Shown piece by piece: positions 8,601 through 18,756 of a DNA stretch of 64,000 bases; within the stretch, counting starts at the first letter, position 1; the number at the start of each line of letters is the position of its first letter. A model generated the notes under the pieces. The model was not told where the DNA came from. It made no database searches and saw only the letters and a program-made list of their open reading frames with translations. The stretch comes from Paenibacillus gorillae. GTDB lineage: Bacteria; Bacillota; Bacilli; Paenibacillales; Paenibacillaceae. The stretch is from NCBI RefSeq assembly GCF_000513275.1, contig NZ_CBVJ010000027.1, positions 100,617-164,616 of the forward strand. Reading direction: 5' to 3'. Made by a program: the position numbers and the translations under genes.

Positions 8601-11600
8601 ATTCGCCTGCACGGGCAAAGCGGTATTCGCTTCGACCATTGGCTGAAGCAGGTCCATGTGAATGTGCTGACGGCACTCGGCAATGGAGATGTGCCTTATG
8701 AAGAAATAGCGGAGCTGGCGAATGTGAAACGGGAATACGGGCGGAATCCGCTGTTCGATTCGGTGTTCACGCTCCAAAACATGGAGCTGCCCGAGTGGCG
8801 GAGCAAGGATGTCGTCTATACCCGCCAAGCCATGGACAGCGGATCGGCCAAGTTCGATCTGACTTGGGAGTGCGTGGATACGGGTGCAGGGATCGAATTT
8901 TCACTGGAGTATGCGCTGGATTTGTATGATAAGCGAACCGCTGCAGGGTGGGCCCGGCATTATATAGCGCTCGCCCAGGCAGTCGCCGCGCAGCCGCATT
9001 CGACACTTGGCGAGCTTGATCCTGTCGATGAGCAAGAGCGGGAACTGCTGTTTCAGCGGAGTCGTTCATCTGCGGTGTCCATACAAGATCTGTCACTGCA
9101 CAGGCTGTTTGAACGGCAAGTACGGGAGACGCCCCAGAAAATTGCCGTTGAAATGGGCAATCTGGCGTATACCTACAGCGAGCTCAACGAACATGCCAAC
9201 CGTTTCGCACGTATACTTGAAAGCCGCGGTATCACACCAGGGGCGAAGGTAGCTCTGCTGCTGCAGCGCTCGCCGAATATGATTGCGGCGATACTGGCCG
9301 TTCTGAAGGCTGGAGCGGTCTATGTCCCGATCGACCCGCAATATCCCGAAGAGCGTATTATGTTTATGCTGCAGGATACAGAAGCGCGGGTGATCGTAGC
9401 TTCGGCTGAGACGATAGAATTGAGCAACCGAGCTGCAGGTGACAGCATCCATGTCGTCAACATGGATGAACTCCATACGAGACGGGTCGATGAGTCCGGC
9501 CATAATCTGGATAACGACAGCTCTGCTGATGCGCTCGCTTATGTCATGTACACATCCGGCTCGACAGGCAAGCCGAAAGGGATTATGACCACTCATCGCA
9601 ATGTGTCCCGGATTGCCGTCTATACCGATTATGTAAATATTTCAGAACATGATGCGCTGCTGCAGCTCTCGAATTATGCCTTCGACGGTTCAACCTTCGA
9701 TGTGTACGGAGCACTGTTGAACGGTGCGAAGCTGACACTGGTTGGTGAGGAAGAAGTGGCAGATGTTCTGTCGCTGGGTGAGCTGATTGAAGAGAAAGGC
9801 ATTACCGTATTTTTTGTGACCACGGCGCTGTTCAATACGCTGGTCGATCATGGGCTTGAGGCGCTGCGCGGCTTGCGCCATATTTTATTCGGCGGAGAGC
9901 GCGCTTCTGTACCGCATATCCGTAAAGCACTCCGCACACTTGGACCAGGTGTGCTGCTGCATGTTTACGGACCTACAGAAACGACTGTGTTCGCTAGCTG
10001 TTATCCAATTACGGAGTCATGGAGCGAACAAGGACAGGCTACTGTGCCAATCGGGAAGCCGATTGCATGTTCAGAGACACTGGTGCTGAATGAGCAGGGC
10101 CGATTGCAGCCGGACTGGGTACCAGGCGAGCTGTGGATTGCGGGCGACGGTGTCGCATTAGGCTATGTGAATTTACCTGAGCAGACGGCGTTGAAATTCA
10201 GGCCGCATCCGTTCCGCCAAGGTGAAACGGTGTACAGAACCGGTGACCTCGTGCGCCGCTTGCCTGATGGGAATCTGGAGTTTCTGGACCGTATCGATAG
10301 TCAGGTCAAGCTGCGTGGTTACCGGATTGAACTAGGTGAAATTGAGAGCAGGCTGCTGGAATGTACGGGCGTCAAGGAAGCCTTTGTGACGCTAATTGAG
10401 AATGACGGCGCACCGTATTTATGTGCCTATATTGTTGCGGAGCAGGCCGAGGAGCAGGCAAGTATGAAGAGCCAATTGACCGGCAAGCTGCCTGCATTTA
10501 TGATTCCAACCGCCATTGTACAGTTGGAGAAGCTGCCGCTGAATGGGAGCGGCAAGGTAGACAAAAAAAGTCTGCCTGCGCCAGAGCGGACAGTCCAGCA
10601 TGAAGCTCCTGCTACAGAAACTGAGATCATTGTCGCAGGCTTGTGGCAAGAAGTGCTTCATGCCGAAAAAGTTGGCGTGCTGGACCACTTTTTTGAATAT
10701 GGAGGCCATTCACTGAAGGCAGCGTCATTGACCTCGGCTATCTACAGGCATTGCGGGGTGCGCATGCCGCTTCAGGAAATTTTCAAGCTTCCGACAGTCA
10801 GAGAGCAGGCGGCCTGGATCGACAAGGCAGCAAAGGAAGCATACGAGCCTATAACTGGTGTACCTAAAGCCGCCTCCTATCCGCTCAGTCCGCCACAACG
10901 GCGCATGATTCTGGCAGAAAGCATGGCCAATATCGGACTCACTTACCATATTCCGCTTGTACTTAAACTATCAGGAACGGTGGATGAGAGCAGAATTGAG
11001 CCAGCGCTTCAGAAGCTGGTCGACCGGCATGAGCCTTTGCGAACCTCTTATCATTGGATCGACGGCGTCCCTGCCCAGATTGTGCATGATTCGGCTGTCT
11101 TTGTCCTTCAAAGGGCGGAACTGACGGAGACACCGCTGCTCGAATGCGCCAGACAGTTTTTCCAGCCGCTCGAGCTGACCGCAGCACCGCTGCTTGCCGC
11201 TTGCTATTGCCGGGCTGCTTCAGAAGGAGCGGAGGCCTATCTGCTGTTCAACATCCACCACATCGCTGCAGACGGCATATCCGTCAAGCTTCTGCTGGAG
11301 GATTTGACTGCTTTTATCGAAGGAGCGGAGCTTGCGCCGCCAGCTCTTCACTACAAGGATTATGCCAATTGGCAGGCGCAGCAGTCAGACTCGGAGCAGG
11401 ATAAAGCAAGCAGGGCATTTTGGAGGGAGCAGCTTGCAAAGCTGCCAGCACCGCTCGATGTGCCGCTGGATCACCCGCGCGGCGACCGCCAGACATTTGC
11501 AGGTGATACGTATACCTTCCACATTCCAGCGGCGCTCACCTTGCAGCTGAAAGAGACAGCTGCAAACGCCGGAGCGAGCTTGAACAGCCTGCTCTTTGCA

Positions 11601-14600
11601 GCATATGCACTATTGCTCAAGGGAACAGCAAATCAGTCAGAATTTGTAATCGGTTCTTTGGCAGCAGGCCGGGCACATCCTGATACAGACCGAATGATCG
11701 GCATGTTCAACCAGTTCTTGCCGATCGTGATGCAGGTAGCAGATGAAATGCCGTTCACGGCGTTGCTCGGTGAGACCCATGGACGTTTGCTTGCTGCATA
11801 TAGTCATGGCGATGTCAGTTTCGAGCACATGATGGAGGCGGCGGGGGATCATCATGACCCATCGCGCAACCCGTTATTTGATACGATGCTGATTCTTCAC
11901 AACCAGTTCGAAGATGAGAAGCTGGCGGTACAAGGGAACGGCTGGAGCATGGAGCCACTGTCCGTCAGCCACGGAACATCCAAGCTGGACTTCAAGCTTG
12001 ATCTCTACAGTGATGGAGAAAGCGGTCTTAGAGCAGAACTCGAGTATAATACGGGATTATTTCATAGAGACACCATGGAACGGCTGGCAGCGCGGCTGCT
12101 TTACATTTTGGAGCAAACGGCCGCCAGACCTGACCTGATCTGCGGTGATGTCGACATGACAACGCCTATCGAAGAAGAGGCTTTTGCGGCATGGAATGAT
12201 ACGGGGAATGCATACCCGGTGGACCAAACGATTCACGGATGGTTCGCTGAGTCCGCGCGTCGGTGGCCGAATCGGACGGCAGTACGGTCGGTTGAAGGCA
12301 CGCTGACCTACGAGGAGCTGGATGACCGTGCCGAGCGCATGGCTGCCGTCCTAAGGAGCAAGGGAGTTGCCATCGAAACGATTGTGCCGATTGCTGCTCA
12401 GCGCTCGTTGTCTATGATGATTACGATCCTGGCAGTGCTTAAGGCGGGCGGGGCCTATTTGCCAATCGATCCGGAGCATCCGCCTGAGCGGATTCGAGGC
12501 ATTCTGGAGGATAGTGGAGCCAAGCTGCTTCTGGCGGGAGCCAAGTGGATGCATGCGCTCCCGTACTTCGAGGGCGAAACGCTTGATTTGGACGACCTTG
12601 CTGCTGCTGCATCGGAGCTGCCATTGGGTGAAGGAAAAGTCAACCTGCCGTCTCAAGCTGGCTCCGAGCATTTGGCTTACGTCATTTATACGTCAGGCTC
12701 CACCGGCAAACCCAAAGGCGTAATGGTGGAACACCGCGCAGTGATCAACAGGCTGAACTGGATGCAGAAGGCGTATCCGTTGAATGAGGACGACGTTATT
12801 TTGCAAAAAACACCGATTACATTCGATGTTTCGGTATGGGAGCTGTTCTGGTGGAGCTTTGCTGGCGCCTCGCTATATTTACTGGAGCCGGGCGGGGAGA
12901 AGGAGCCGTCGCTCCTGCTGCGCACGATTGAAGAGCAGGCCGTTACGGTGATGCACTTTGTGCCATCGATGCTCGGCGTCTTTTTGCCCTATGCTGCGGA
13001 CAGCAGAAGAGGCGGTGAGCTTCATTCCCTGCGATACGTCTTTGCGAGCGGCGAAGCTCTCAAGCCCCGTCATGCTGCAGGCTTTTACAGCCTGATGGAT
13101 CGTGGCGGCAGTGGGTGCCGACTCATTAATTTGTACGGACCGACGGAAGCAACGGTCGATGTCAGTTATTATGATTGTCCGGACATTCAAGCAAGTACGA
13201 TTCCAATCGGCAAGCCAATTCATAACATCCGGCTCTACATCGTGGATGAGGGGATGAAACCACAGCCGATCGGTGTGTCCGGTGAGCTATGCATCGCCGG
13301 TGCCGGTCTTGCACGAGGATATTACAACAGGCCGGATTTGACGGAGCAGAGCTTTGTTCCGAATCCTTTTACCGCAGGAGAAAAGCTGTACCGGACTGGC
13401 GATCGCGCAAGATGGCTGCCGGACGGCAATATTGAATATTTGGGCCGCTTCGACCATCAGGTCAAGCTGCGCGGTCTCCGCATCGAATGCGGCGAGATCG
13501 AGCATGCACTTCTTCTGCAGGCTGAAGTCCTCGATGCGGTAGTAAAGACAGTGACAGACGCTGCGGGAGAGCCGTCGCTCTGCGCATATCTCGTGACAGC
13601 GGACGGTGGATTAGCGCAAGAAGGCAGCCTTCGTGCTGCTCTTCAAGGACTGCTGCCGGAGTATATGATTCCTTCGTATTTTATTGCGATGGAAGCGTTT
13701 CCCCTTAGCCCGAGCGGCAAAGTCGACCGAGGTCGACTGCCTCAGCCGCATTTTGCTGCTTCGTTGGCTTGTGGCGGCGAGCCGCCGGTTACACCGACAG
13801 AGCAGCAGTTGGCTGAGCTTTGGCAGACAGTGCTCGGTCTGAACGCCGGCGAGCCGGACACTCAAGCAGCGCTTGGAAGAGACGCTCATTTCTTTCAATT
13901 GGGCGGTCATTCCTTGCGTGCCGCGCAGCTTGCGGGCTTGATCGAGCAGCGATATGGAACGGCATTCGCGATGAAGGATGTGTTCGGTGCCCCCTTGCTG
14001 AGGGAAATGGCGATTCGCATCGACAACGCGCCTCCTAATCGGCCTGCGTTTATTACCCGGGCAGCAGATCGGCCGTTCTACCCATTGTCACTCGCGCAGA
14101 ACAGACTCTTTGTGCTGCAGCAGCTTTACCCTGACAGTACAGCCTACAATCTCCCTCTTGCTCTGAATCTAAGGGGCAAGCTGGATCAGGACAGGCTGCG
14201 CGAGGCGATTCAAGGGCTGATTGACCGCCATGAACCGCTGCGCACCAGTTTTGACTGGATAGACGGAAAGCCGACGCAGCATGTTCATGATCGTGTTTCG
14301 TTTCAACTCTCCAAGCATTTGCTGTTGGAGGCTGCAGATTTGAATATATTTGCACGTACGGTCGTCCGACCATTCGATTTGCGAAAGGCTCCGTTAATTC
14401 GGGCATTTCTTGCGACGGACGGCGAAAGTCGGCATACGCTGCTGCTAGACATGCATCATATCGTCACGGACGGTGTATCCATGAACGTCATGGCGAGTGA
14501 TTTCGAGCAGCTGTATCGTGGCCGAAGCTTACAGCCATTAGCTGTCCATTATAAAGATGCTGCCGTGTGGCAGCAGGAGTGGATGGCTTCGGAGGCGAGA

Positions 14601-17600
14601 GTACAGCAGGAGCAATATTGGGCATTCCGGCTAGCCGGTATGCTTCCTGTACTGCAATTACCGACCGATTATCCGCGTCCCCAAGAACAAAGCTTCGAAG
14701 GTGCCAAGCTTGCTGTACAAATTCCGGCAGAGCTTGCCCAGGGAATCGGCACAGCGGCGGAGCAATGGGGCGTTACGCCTTTCCATATCTGGCTGGCTGC
14801 TTACCATGCGTTATTGCATCTGATGACGGGGCAGGACGATCATATTGTAGGTACGCCGACTGCTGGCCGATTCCATCCTGCAACCGAGTCTCTCGTTGGA
14901 ATGTTCGTCAATACGCTTCCGATTCGCAGCGAGCCATCCGGCGACCTGCCGTTCAGAGACTTCGCCTGGCAGATCAAAGAAACGATGCTTGCGGCGCTGG
15001 ACAATAGCTTACTTCCCTTCGAACACATGGTGACGATGCTGGATGTACCGCGTGATCTGAGCCGTAATCCGCTATTTGACACGATGTTTGTCATGCAGCA
15101 TATGGAGTCCGGACAGGCAGCGGCGGATGCCCTGCAATTCGAAGCACAGGTGCCGGATAATCGTGTATCGAAGCTGGACTTGACGTTTGAGATTGCAGAT
15201 CAGGGAGCCAAAGGCACAGCTTTGACGATTGAATATGCGACAGCACTGTTTAATGAAGACAGCATACGCAGAATGACAGAATGGTATTTCCGTATTATCA
15301 GTCTTGCACTGGCTGAACCGGAAATACCGCTCGCAGTAATCGGACTGCTTGACGACAAGACGGCGGAAATGATGAGCCGACAATTTAATCGTACAGAAGT
15401 GCCGTATGCAAGCGGCGATACGATAGAGGTATATCTGGAGAGACAAGCGGTACAGACACCACAGGCCGTTGCGGTTGTAGCTGAGACTGGACAATTGACG
15501 TATGCAGAATTGAACCATAGGTCGAACCGGATGGCGCAGACGATCAGAAAGCAAGGTATCAAACGCGAAGAGCGTGTAGCCATCGTCATGGATCGCAGTC
15601 TGGAGATGATGATTGCAATCTTTGGCGTGCTGAAGGCGGGCGGAGCTTATGTACCTGTTGCGCCGAGCTTGCCGGCGGAGCGAATTCGCTACATGCTGGA
15701 CAATTCTGAAGCTAAGCTTGTTTTGACAAAGGGCAGTGTCCCAGAAGGATTGGAGACGCTTGTGCCATGTATTGACGTTCATGAAGCACTGGCACAGGAG
15801 CAGGACGATTCCCCTGTGGAGAAGCTGCATGATTCACGTACGCTTGCTTATGTCCTGTATACTTCAGGATCGACCGGACTGCCGAAAGGCGTCATGATCG
15901 AGCATCATTCGGTCGTTAACCGGATCGGCTGGATGCAGAAGCAATACGGACTGGACGCAAGCGGGGTCATTTTGCAGAAAACGCCGATTACCTTCGACGT
16001 ATCGGTCTGGGAGCTGTTCTGGTGGAGCTTTGCGGGAGCCAAGCTGGTCCTGTTGCCTCCGGGCGGCGAAAAGAACCCCGTGCTGATGCTGGATACGATA
16101 GAACGGCATGGCGTAACGACGATGCACTTTGTACCCTCCATGCTGCACTTATTTCTTGAGCATTCCGGTTTGTTGCGCGGCGAGGCTAGGCTGGAGAGCC
16201 TAAGGTATGTGTTCGCCAGCGGCGAAGCACTGACTGTCGATCAGGTGCGGCGATTCCGCGAGCGAATCGGCATTCCATACGATACTAGGCTGGTGAACTT
16301 GTATGGACCAACTGAGGCGACGGTGGATGTCACCTATTACGATTGCTCGGAGGGTGATCTTCCAATTCAAGTGCCGATTGGCAAGCCAATCGATAACACC
16401 TCCCTTTATATCCTGAGCGAAGGAGGGAAGCTCCAGCCTGTCGGCATTGCAGGGGAATTGTGCATATCCGGCGCGGGCCTCGGACGGGGTTATATCGGAC
16501 GGCCTGATTTGACAGGAGAAAAATTCGTTGAAAACCCTTATACCGCAGGCAATCTGATGTATCGGACAGGAGACCTTGCCAGGTGGTTGCCTGACGGAAC
16601 AATTGAATATTTGGGCCGAATCGACCATCAGGTAAAAATAAGGGGGCAGCGCATCGAATGCGGGGAAATCGAGCATGTGCTGCTTCAGCATCCGGCGGTA
16701 TCAGAAGCAGTGGTTATGAAGCGGAACCATGCAAGCGGAAGCGAAGCTTTATGTGCGTACATCGTTGGTTCCGAAGCTGTGGATCATGGGGAACTTCGGG
16801 ATTTTGCTGCATTGCGTCTGCCGGATTACATGGTTCCTTCTACCGTGATTGAGCTGCCAGCCATGCCTCTGTCAACAAACGGAAAAATCGACCGTAAGGC
16901 ACTGCCTGAGCCAAAGCTTGAGTCGGATAGCGGTACTCTGTTCGTCGAAGCGGCAAGCGATATCGAGAGGGCGATTACCGCCGTATGGCGCGAAATCCTG
17001 AATCGGGATGACTTCGGCATTCATCATCGTTTCTTCGATGTGGGGGGAGACTCGCTGCTGCTGGTAAGAGTGCACCAACGGCTGGAGGATTTGTACCCTG
17101 GTGCTCTCGGTGTAACAGACTTGTTCACTTATCCGACGATATTATCACTTGCCAACTATCTGGAGTCGAGAAACCGCGAGCTTGCAAGCTGGAGCTGGAG
17201 CGGCCTGCCGGTAGCAGACGACTGTGTCAATAGCAGCTATACCACAGAGCGCATAGGCAGTGTTCAGTTTCAAGTGGATACGATGGTTTCACAAGAGCTT
17301 GCTGAACTTGCAATATCCCGTTCGGTGACCGTTGAAGCTTTGGCTTATGCCGTATATCTGTACTTCTGGCGCGGTGAGTCTGGCATTAACCGACTTGTGC
17401 TTCCAGCGATGACGGACAACGGGCTGATTGCTCCGAAAGAAATCGACTTCGTGGAGGTTCGCAATTTCGATACGCTGCTGCATCATGCTGCCAAGCGAGT
17501 GAGCGCAGGAGATTGTTATAGCGCGAGGCAAATTAGAAAGCAGCCGCAAGCCGATGCCGGATTTACCTTGTTCCCGTTATTTGCAGGAGCAGTCCGGCAT

Positions 17601-17834
17601 GGGTTCCAAGAGCAGGAAACCTTACTAGAACGATTCGATGTTGTGCTGTATATGAATGGAGCTGCGTCATCAAGCGGGGTGGAAGGATTAGAGCTTGGCG
17701 GGGTATGGGCGTACGACGCTCGGCGCCTCAGCAAGGATGCGGTGCTGGAATGGGCTTCTGCTTATCTGGAGCTGCTGTCTGGCGTGGTTGCGCAGTATCG
17801 CGCTGCAGCAGACAGTGCAGCCTCAAGGGAGTAG
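5682..17834 (+). CDS. NRPS-1: FAAL-ACP-(C-A-PCP)x3 with terminal half C domain
   Basis: 4050 aa. ATG 5682 has GGAGGG 6 bases upstream. Domains by residue: fatty acyl-AMP ligase 12-563 (TSGSTGDPKG near 173), ACP with Ser628 (GGNSLK), C1 690-1137 (HHIITDG at 818), A1 1142-1630, PCP Ser1677, C2 from 1733 (HHIAADG at 1859), A2 2183-2683, PCP Ser2744, C3 from 2801 (HHIVTDG at 2925), A3 3248-3740, PCP Ser3791. The last 190 residues resemble only the C-terminal lobe of a C domain and lack HHxxxDG. Hand-read ten-residue codes (GrsA numbering, Lys517 assumed): A1 DGFFLGVVFK, as in lichenysin Ile; A2 and A3 both DVWHFSLVDK, as in EntF Ser. There are no epimerisation, methylation or thioesterase domains. 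It should load a free fatty acid and build acyl-Ile-Ser-Ser for transfer to the KS of the protein at 20375. Confidence 0.95.
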   Translation: MKSIRNLSGVLLARKENDAGILFCESGQERYLSYKQLLTSSRRALHLLRQRGLKPGDFAVMQTENNERFILLFWACVLGGIIPVPVTGARTDEGRNKLIQVCKQLEDPRLLCDEEIWPGIQSYALKHGEGETLTLLESGSVSIIEVLTAAADEGCPEADLHDAAETDTAFIQFTSGSTGDPKGVVLTHGNLLSNMAAIIRGAKSTERDSSLSWLPLTHDMGLIGFHLSPLYGGMNQLHLPTSTFVLHPMKWLELTHKHRVTCLSSPNFGYVHFLQHWKPEGSADWDLSCVRLIFNGAEPISSAHCREFLKAMKPYGLKGNCIFPVYGLAEASLAVTFPGTEEHLSSVKLERQSLAVGQPVRIAKHEDHTSIEIVELGFPVEDCEVRICDEAGNAAAAGIIGLIHIRGGNVTSGYYKRPDVNKKMISRDGWLNTGDLGFQLEGRLYVTGRLKDVIFVNGQNVYPHDLEALISVLKGAEIGKTAIAAVQDDTTKRDEIAVFIQHRGKVSGFVPLMSEVRRILNGSAGLDVAYVVPVRRIPKTTSGKIQRYVLAEALRQGEFAEVLDDLAVLEAAAALERCAVEDGAALHSDIGLEPASGTEQRILSIWREVLKKDYISREDGFLVQGGNSLKAAYAAARLQETFGVELTLTELFLHDKVSSLAALLEQKVQEGTSADFVAAPLITKAVEQKVYPATLAQKRLFLLEELNPGLLNYHLPFVVQVKGPLDIEVFRSAWRSLIDRHPALRTSFYREEDHVMQRIDQVVELPFVVVDGSGWTAEELILYQRSFLQPFSLGQAPLLRMELIRMENESSILLLDMHHIITDGTSMGILMSDLMRFYEGNIAEPLSIHSGDIALWEEAGRNGGWLEQQKLYWQEIFGDGVPSITLPSTYPRPQSPSYRGAIEAFELEPGLAESLRELARSQGVTLYTVLLSIYYTLLAKYSGQSDIVVGTAAARRMRPELQSVVGMFVNMIPIRLHGQSGIRFDHWLKQVHVNVLTALGNGDVPYEEIAELANVKREYGRNPLFDSVFTLQNMELPEWRSKDVVYTRQAMDSGSAKFDLTWECVDTGAGIEFSLEYALDLYDKRTAAGWARHYIALAQAVAAQPHSTLGELDPVDEQERELLFQRSRSSAVSIQDLSLHRLFERQVRETPQKIAVEMGNLAYTYSELNEHANRFARILESRGITPGAKVALLLQRSPNMIAAILAVLKAGAVYVPIDPQYPEERIMFMLQDTEARVIVASAETIELSNRAAGDSIHVVNMDELHTRRVDESGHNLDNDSSADALAYVMYTSGSTGKPKGIMTTHRNVSRIAVYTDYVNISEHDALLQLSNYAFDGSTFDVYGALLNGAKLTLVGEEEVADVLSLGELIEEKGITVFFVTTALFNTLVDHGLEALRGLRHILFGGERASVPHIRKALRTLGPGVLLHVYGPTETTVFASCYPITESWSEQGQATVPIGKPIACSETLVLNEQGRLQPDWVPGELWIAGDGVALGYVNLPEQTALKFRPHPFRQGETVYRTGDLVRRLPDGNLEFLDRIDSQVKLRGYRIELGEIESRLLECTGVKEAFVTLIENDGAPYLCAYIVAEQAEEQASMKSQLTGKLPAFMIPTAIVQLEKLPLNGSGKVDKKSLPAPERTVQHEAPATETEIIVAGLWQEVLHAEKVGVLDHFFEYGGHSLKAASLTSAIYRHCGVRMPLQEIFKLPTVREQAAWIDKAAKEAYEPITGVPKAASYPLSPPQRRMILAESMANIGLTYHIPLVLKLSGTVDESRIEPALQKLVDRHEPLRTSYHWIDGVPAQIVHDSAVFVLQRAELTETPLLECARQFFQPLELTAAPLLAACYCRAASEGAEAYLLFNIHHIAADGISVKLLLEDLTAFIEGAELAPPALHYKDYANWQAQQSDSEQDKASRAFWREQLAKLPAPLDVPLDHPRGDRQTFAGDTYTFHIPAALTLQLKETAANAGASLNSLLFAAYALLLKGTANQSEFVIGSLAAGRAHPDTDRMIGMFNQFLPIVMQVADEMPFTALLGETHGRLLAAYSHGDVSFEHMMEAAGDHHDPSRNPLFDTMLILHNQFEDEKLAVQGNGWSMEPLSVSHGTSKLDFKLDLYSDGESGLRAELEYNTGLFHRDTMERLAARLLYILEQTAARPDLICGDVDMTTPIEEEAFAAWNDTGNAYPVDQTIHGWFAESARRWPNRTAVRSVEGTLTYEELDDRAERMAAVLRSKGVAIETIVPIAAQRSLSMMITILAVLKAGGAYLPIDPEHPPERIRGILEDSGAKLLLAGAKWMHALPYFEGETLDLDDLAAAASELPLGEGKVNLPSQAGSEHLAYVIYTSGSTGKPKGVMVEHRAVINRLNWMQKAYPLNEDDVILQKTPITFDVSVWELFWWSFAGASLYLLEPGGEKEPSLLLRTIEEQAVTVMHFVPSMLGVFLPYAADSRRGGELHSLRYVFASGEALKPRHAAGFYSLMDRGGSGCRLINLYGPTEATVDVSYYDCPDIQASTIPIGKPIHNIRLYIVDEGMKPQPIGVSGELCIAGAGLARGYYNRPDLTEQSFVPNPFTAGEKLYRTGDRARWLPDGNIEYLGRFDHQVKLRGLRIECGEIEHALLLQAEVLDAVVKTVTDAAGEPSLCAYLVTADGGLAQEGSLRAALQGLLPEYMIPSYFIAMEAFPLSPSGKVDRGRLPQPHFAASLACGGEPPVTPTEQQLAELWQTVLGLNAGEPDTQAALGRDAHFFQLGGHSLRAAQLAGLIEQRYGTAFAMKDVFGAPLLREMAIRIDNAPPNRPAFITRAADRPFYPLSLAQNRLFVLQQLYPDSTAYNLPLALNLRGKLDQDRLREAIQGLIDRHEPLRTSFDWIDGKPTQHVHDRVSFQLSKHLLLEAADLNIFARTVVRPFDLRKAPLIRAFLATDGESRHTLLLDMHHIVTDGVSMNVMASDFEQLYRGRSLQPLAVHYKDAAVWQQEWMASEARVQQEQYWAFRLAGMLPVLQLPTDYPRPQEQSFEGAKLAVQIPAELAQGIGTAAEQWGVTPFHIWLAAYHALLHLMTGQDDHIVGTPTAGRFHPATESLVGMFVNTLPIRSEPSGDLPFRDFAWQIKETMLAALDNSLLPFEHMVTMLDVPRDLSRNPLFDTMFVMQHMESGQAAADALQFEAQVPDNRVSKLDLTFEIADQGAKGTALTIEYATALFNEDSIRRMTEWYFRIISLALAEPEIPLAVIGLLDDKTAEMMSRQFNRTEVPYASGDTIEVYLERQAVQTPQAVAVVAETGQLTYAELNHRSNRMAQTIRKQGIKREERVAIVMDRSLEMMIAIFGVLKAGGAYVPVAPSLPAERIRYMLDNSEAKLVLTKGSVPEGLETLVPCIDVHEALAQEQDDSPVEKLHDSRTLAYVLYTSGSTGLPKGVMIEHHSVVNRIGWMQKQYGLDASGVILQKTPITFDVSVWELFWWSFAGAKLVLLPPGGEKNPVLMLDTIERHGVTTMHFVPSMLHLFLEHSGLLRGEARLESLRYVFASGEALTVDQVRRFRERIGIPYDTRLVNLYGPTEATVDVTYYDCSEGDLPIQVPIGKPIDNTSLYILSEGGKLQPVGIAGELCISGAGLGRGYIGRPDLTGEKFVENPYTAGNLMYRTGDLARWLPDGTIEYLGRIDHQVKIRGQRIECGEIEHVLLQHPAVSEAVVMKRNHASGSEALCAYIVGSEAVDHGELRDFAALRLPDYMVPSTVIELPAMPLSTNGKIDRKALPEPKLESDSGTLFVEAASDIERAITAVWREILNRDDFGIHHRFFDVGGDSLLLVRVHQRLEDLYPGALGVTDLFTYPTILSLANYLESRNRELASWSWSGLPVADDCVNSSYTTERIGSVQFQVDTMVSQELAELAISRSVTVEALAYAVYLYFWRGESGINRLVLPAMTDNGLIAPKEIDFVEVRNFDTLLHHAAKRVSAGDCYSARQIRKQPQADAGFTLFPLFAGAVRHGFQEQETLLERFDVVLYMNGAASSSGVEGLELGGVWAYDARRLSKDAVLEWASAYLELLSGVVAQYRAAADSAASRE

Positions 17835-17901
17835 CGTGTCCCAAACCGGGCTGCGCCCAGCCCAAAGATACATCTGACAGAAGGAAGAAAGGAGCTTTGC
17901 T

Positions 17902-18756
17902 GTGAAAAAAGTATTGTTCATGATAGGGAATATTGCGCTCTATCTCGGGGTCTTTTATGCGCTGCTCTATCTGCTCCGCTCTACTTACAATTACGAAGCG
18001 ACGCTGAACTTCGCCAAGTTTCTGGATGTTAACCCGGCCATGTTTATGGTCGTTCTGTTCACGCTGATTACACTTGTGTACGTGATTATTTTCCGTATTA
18101 AAGGATGGATCTGGCCCCGTGCGGAAAAAAACCTGTTCCGTGCAGCAGGCTTCAGGCGGCTGAGTGCCTCGCGCGTCTTGCTGATGATTGCTCTGGGGCT
18201 TGCAGGAAGTCTATTCAGCATCGGACTGATCGTCATTGATGATATTGCGAAACAGTTTCCGTCCATTCCTGCACTGGTCGACGATCTGATCAGGGGAGAT
18301 TCCATCTGGTACGTCATTTTAGGCGCTGGTTTGATTGGTCCCGCATTTGAAGAAATATTGTTCAGAGGCCTGATTTTTAATGAGCTTCGGAGGGTTATGC
18401 CGGTATATGTAGCCTTGGTACTGCAGGCTGCGGCTTACGCCTACTTCCAGCCCAGTGCAGCACTTTCCGTCATCAGCATCGGTTCGGGTCTAATTTATGG
18501 AGTATTGTATTTACGCACCGGGTCGCTGTGGGCACCGATTCTGGTACAGAATACGGCAATGAGCACCATCTTTCTATTTAAATACATTGGATTCTACGAA
18601 TGGTTTGGCAAGCTGGGCGACGTTTGGCTGTATATCATTACAGCGCTCTGTCTGGCTGCGTTGATAGGAGGTTCCGTCTATGTTTGGCGGACCCCTGGCA
18701 ACAGCAGGATCAGCGAACGTACTGGCGGCAGCACAAAAGGGGGTCTGACTTCATGA
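17902..18756 (+). CDS. CPBP-family membrane protein 1 (degenerate protease motifs)
   Basis: 284 aa, GTG start with AAAGGAG 8-10 bases upstream. Several hydrophobic segments span the chain (residues about 5-25, 38-60, 93-115, 130-150 and onward), so it is an integral membrane protein. Motif 1 of the CPBP/Rce1 family is intact (FEEILFRGLIFNELRR). The expected FxxxH is AYAYFQ, and the motif-3 position that normally carries His reads ILVQNTAM, so both metal-site histidines are missing. It is probably not an active intramembrane protease and may instead act in immunity or as an export accessory. The last four bases (ATGA) overlap the next gene, which indicates translational coupling. It is the first of three paralogues lying between the two megasynthases. 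Confidence 0.85.
   Translation: MKKVLFMIGNIALYLGVFYALLYLLRSTYNYEATLNFAKFLDVNPAMFMVVLFTLITLVYVIIFRIKGWIWPRAEKNLFRAAGFRRLSASRVLLMIALGLAGSLFSIGLIVIDDIAKQFPSIPALVDDLIRGDSIWYVILGAGLIGPAFEEILFRGLIFNELRRVMPVYVALVLQAAAYAYFQPSAALSVISIGSGLIYGVLYLRTGSLWAPILVQNTAMSTIFLFKYIGFYEWFGKLGDVWLYIITALCLAALIGGSVYVWRTPGNSRISERTGGSTKGGLTS

Noticed and set aside
6327..17078. Many minus-strand ORFs inside the NRPS genes
   Set aside because: They are shadow frames of GC-rich A/C domains without ribosome sites or recognisable domains.
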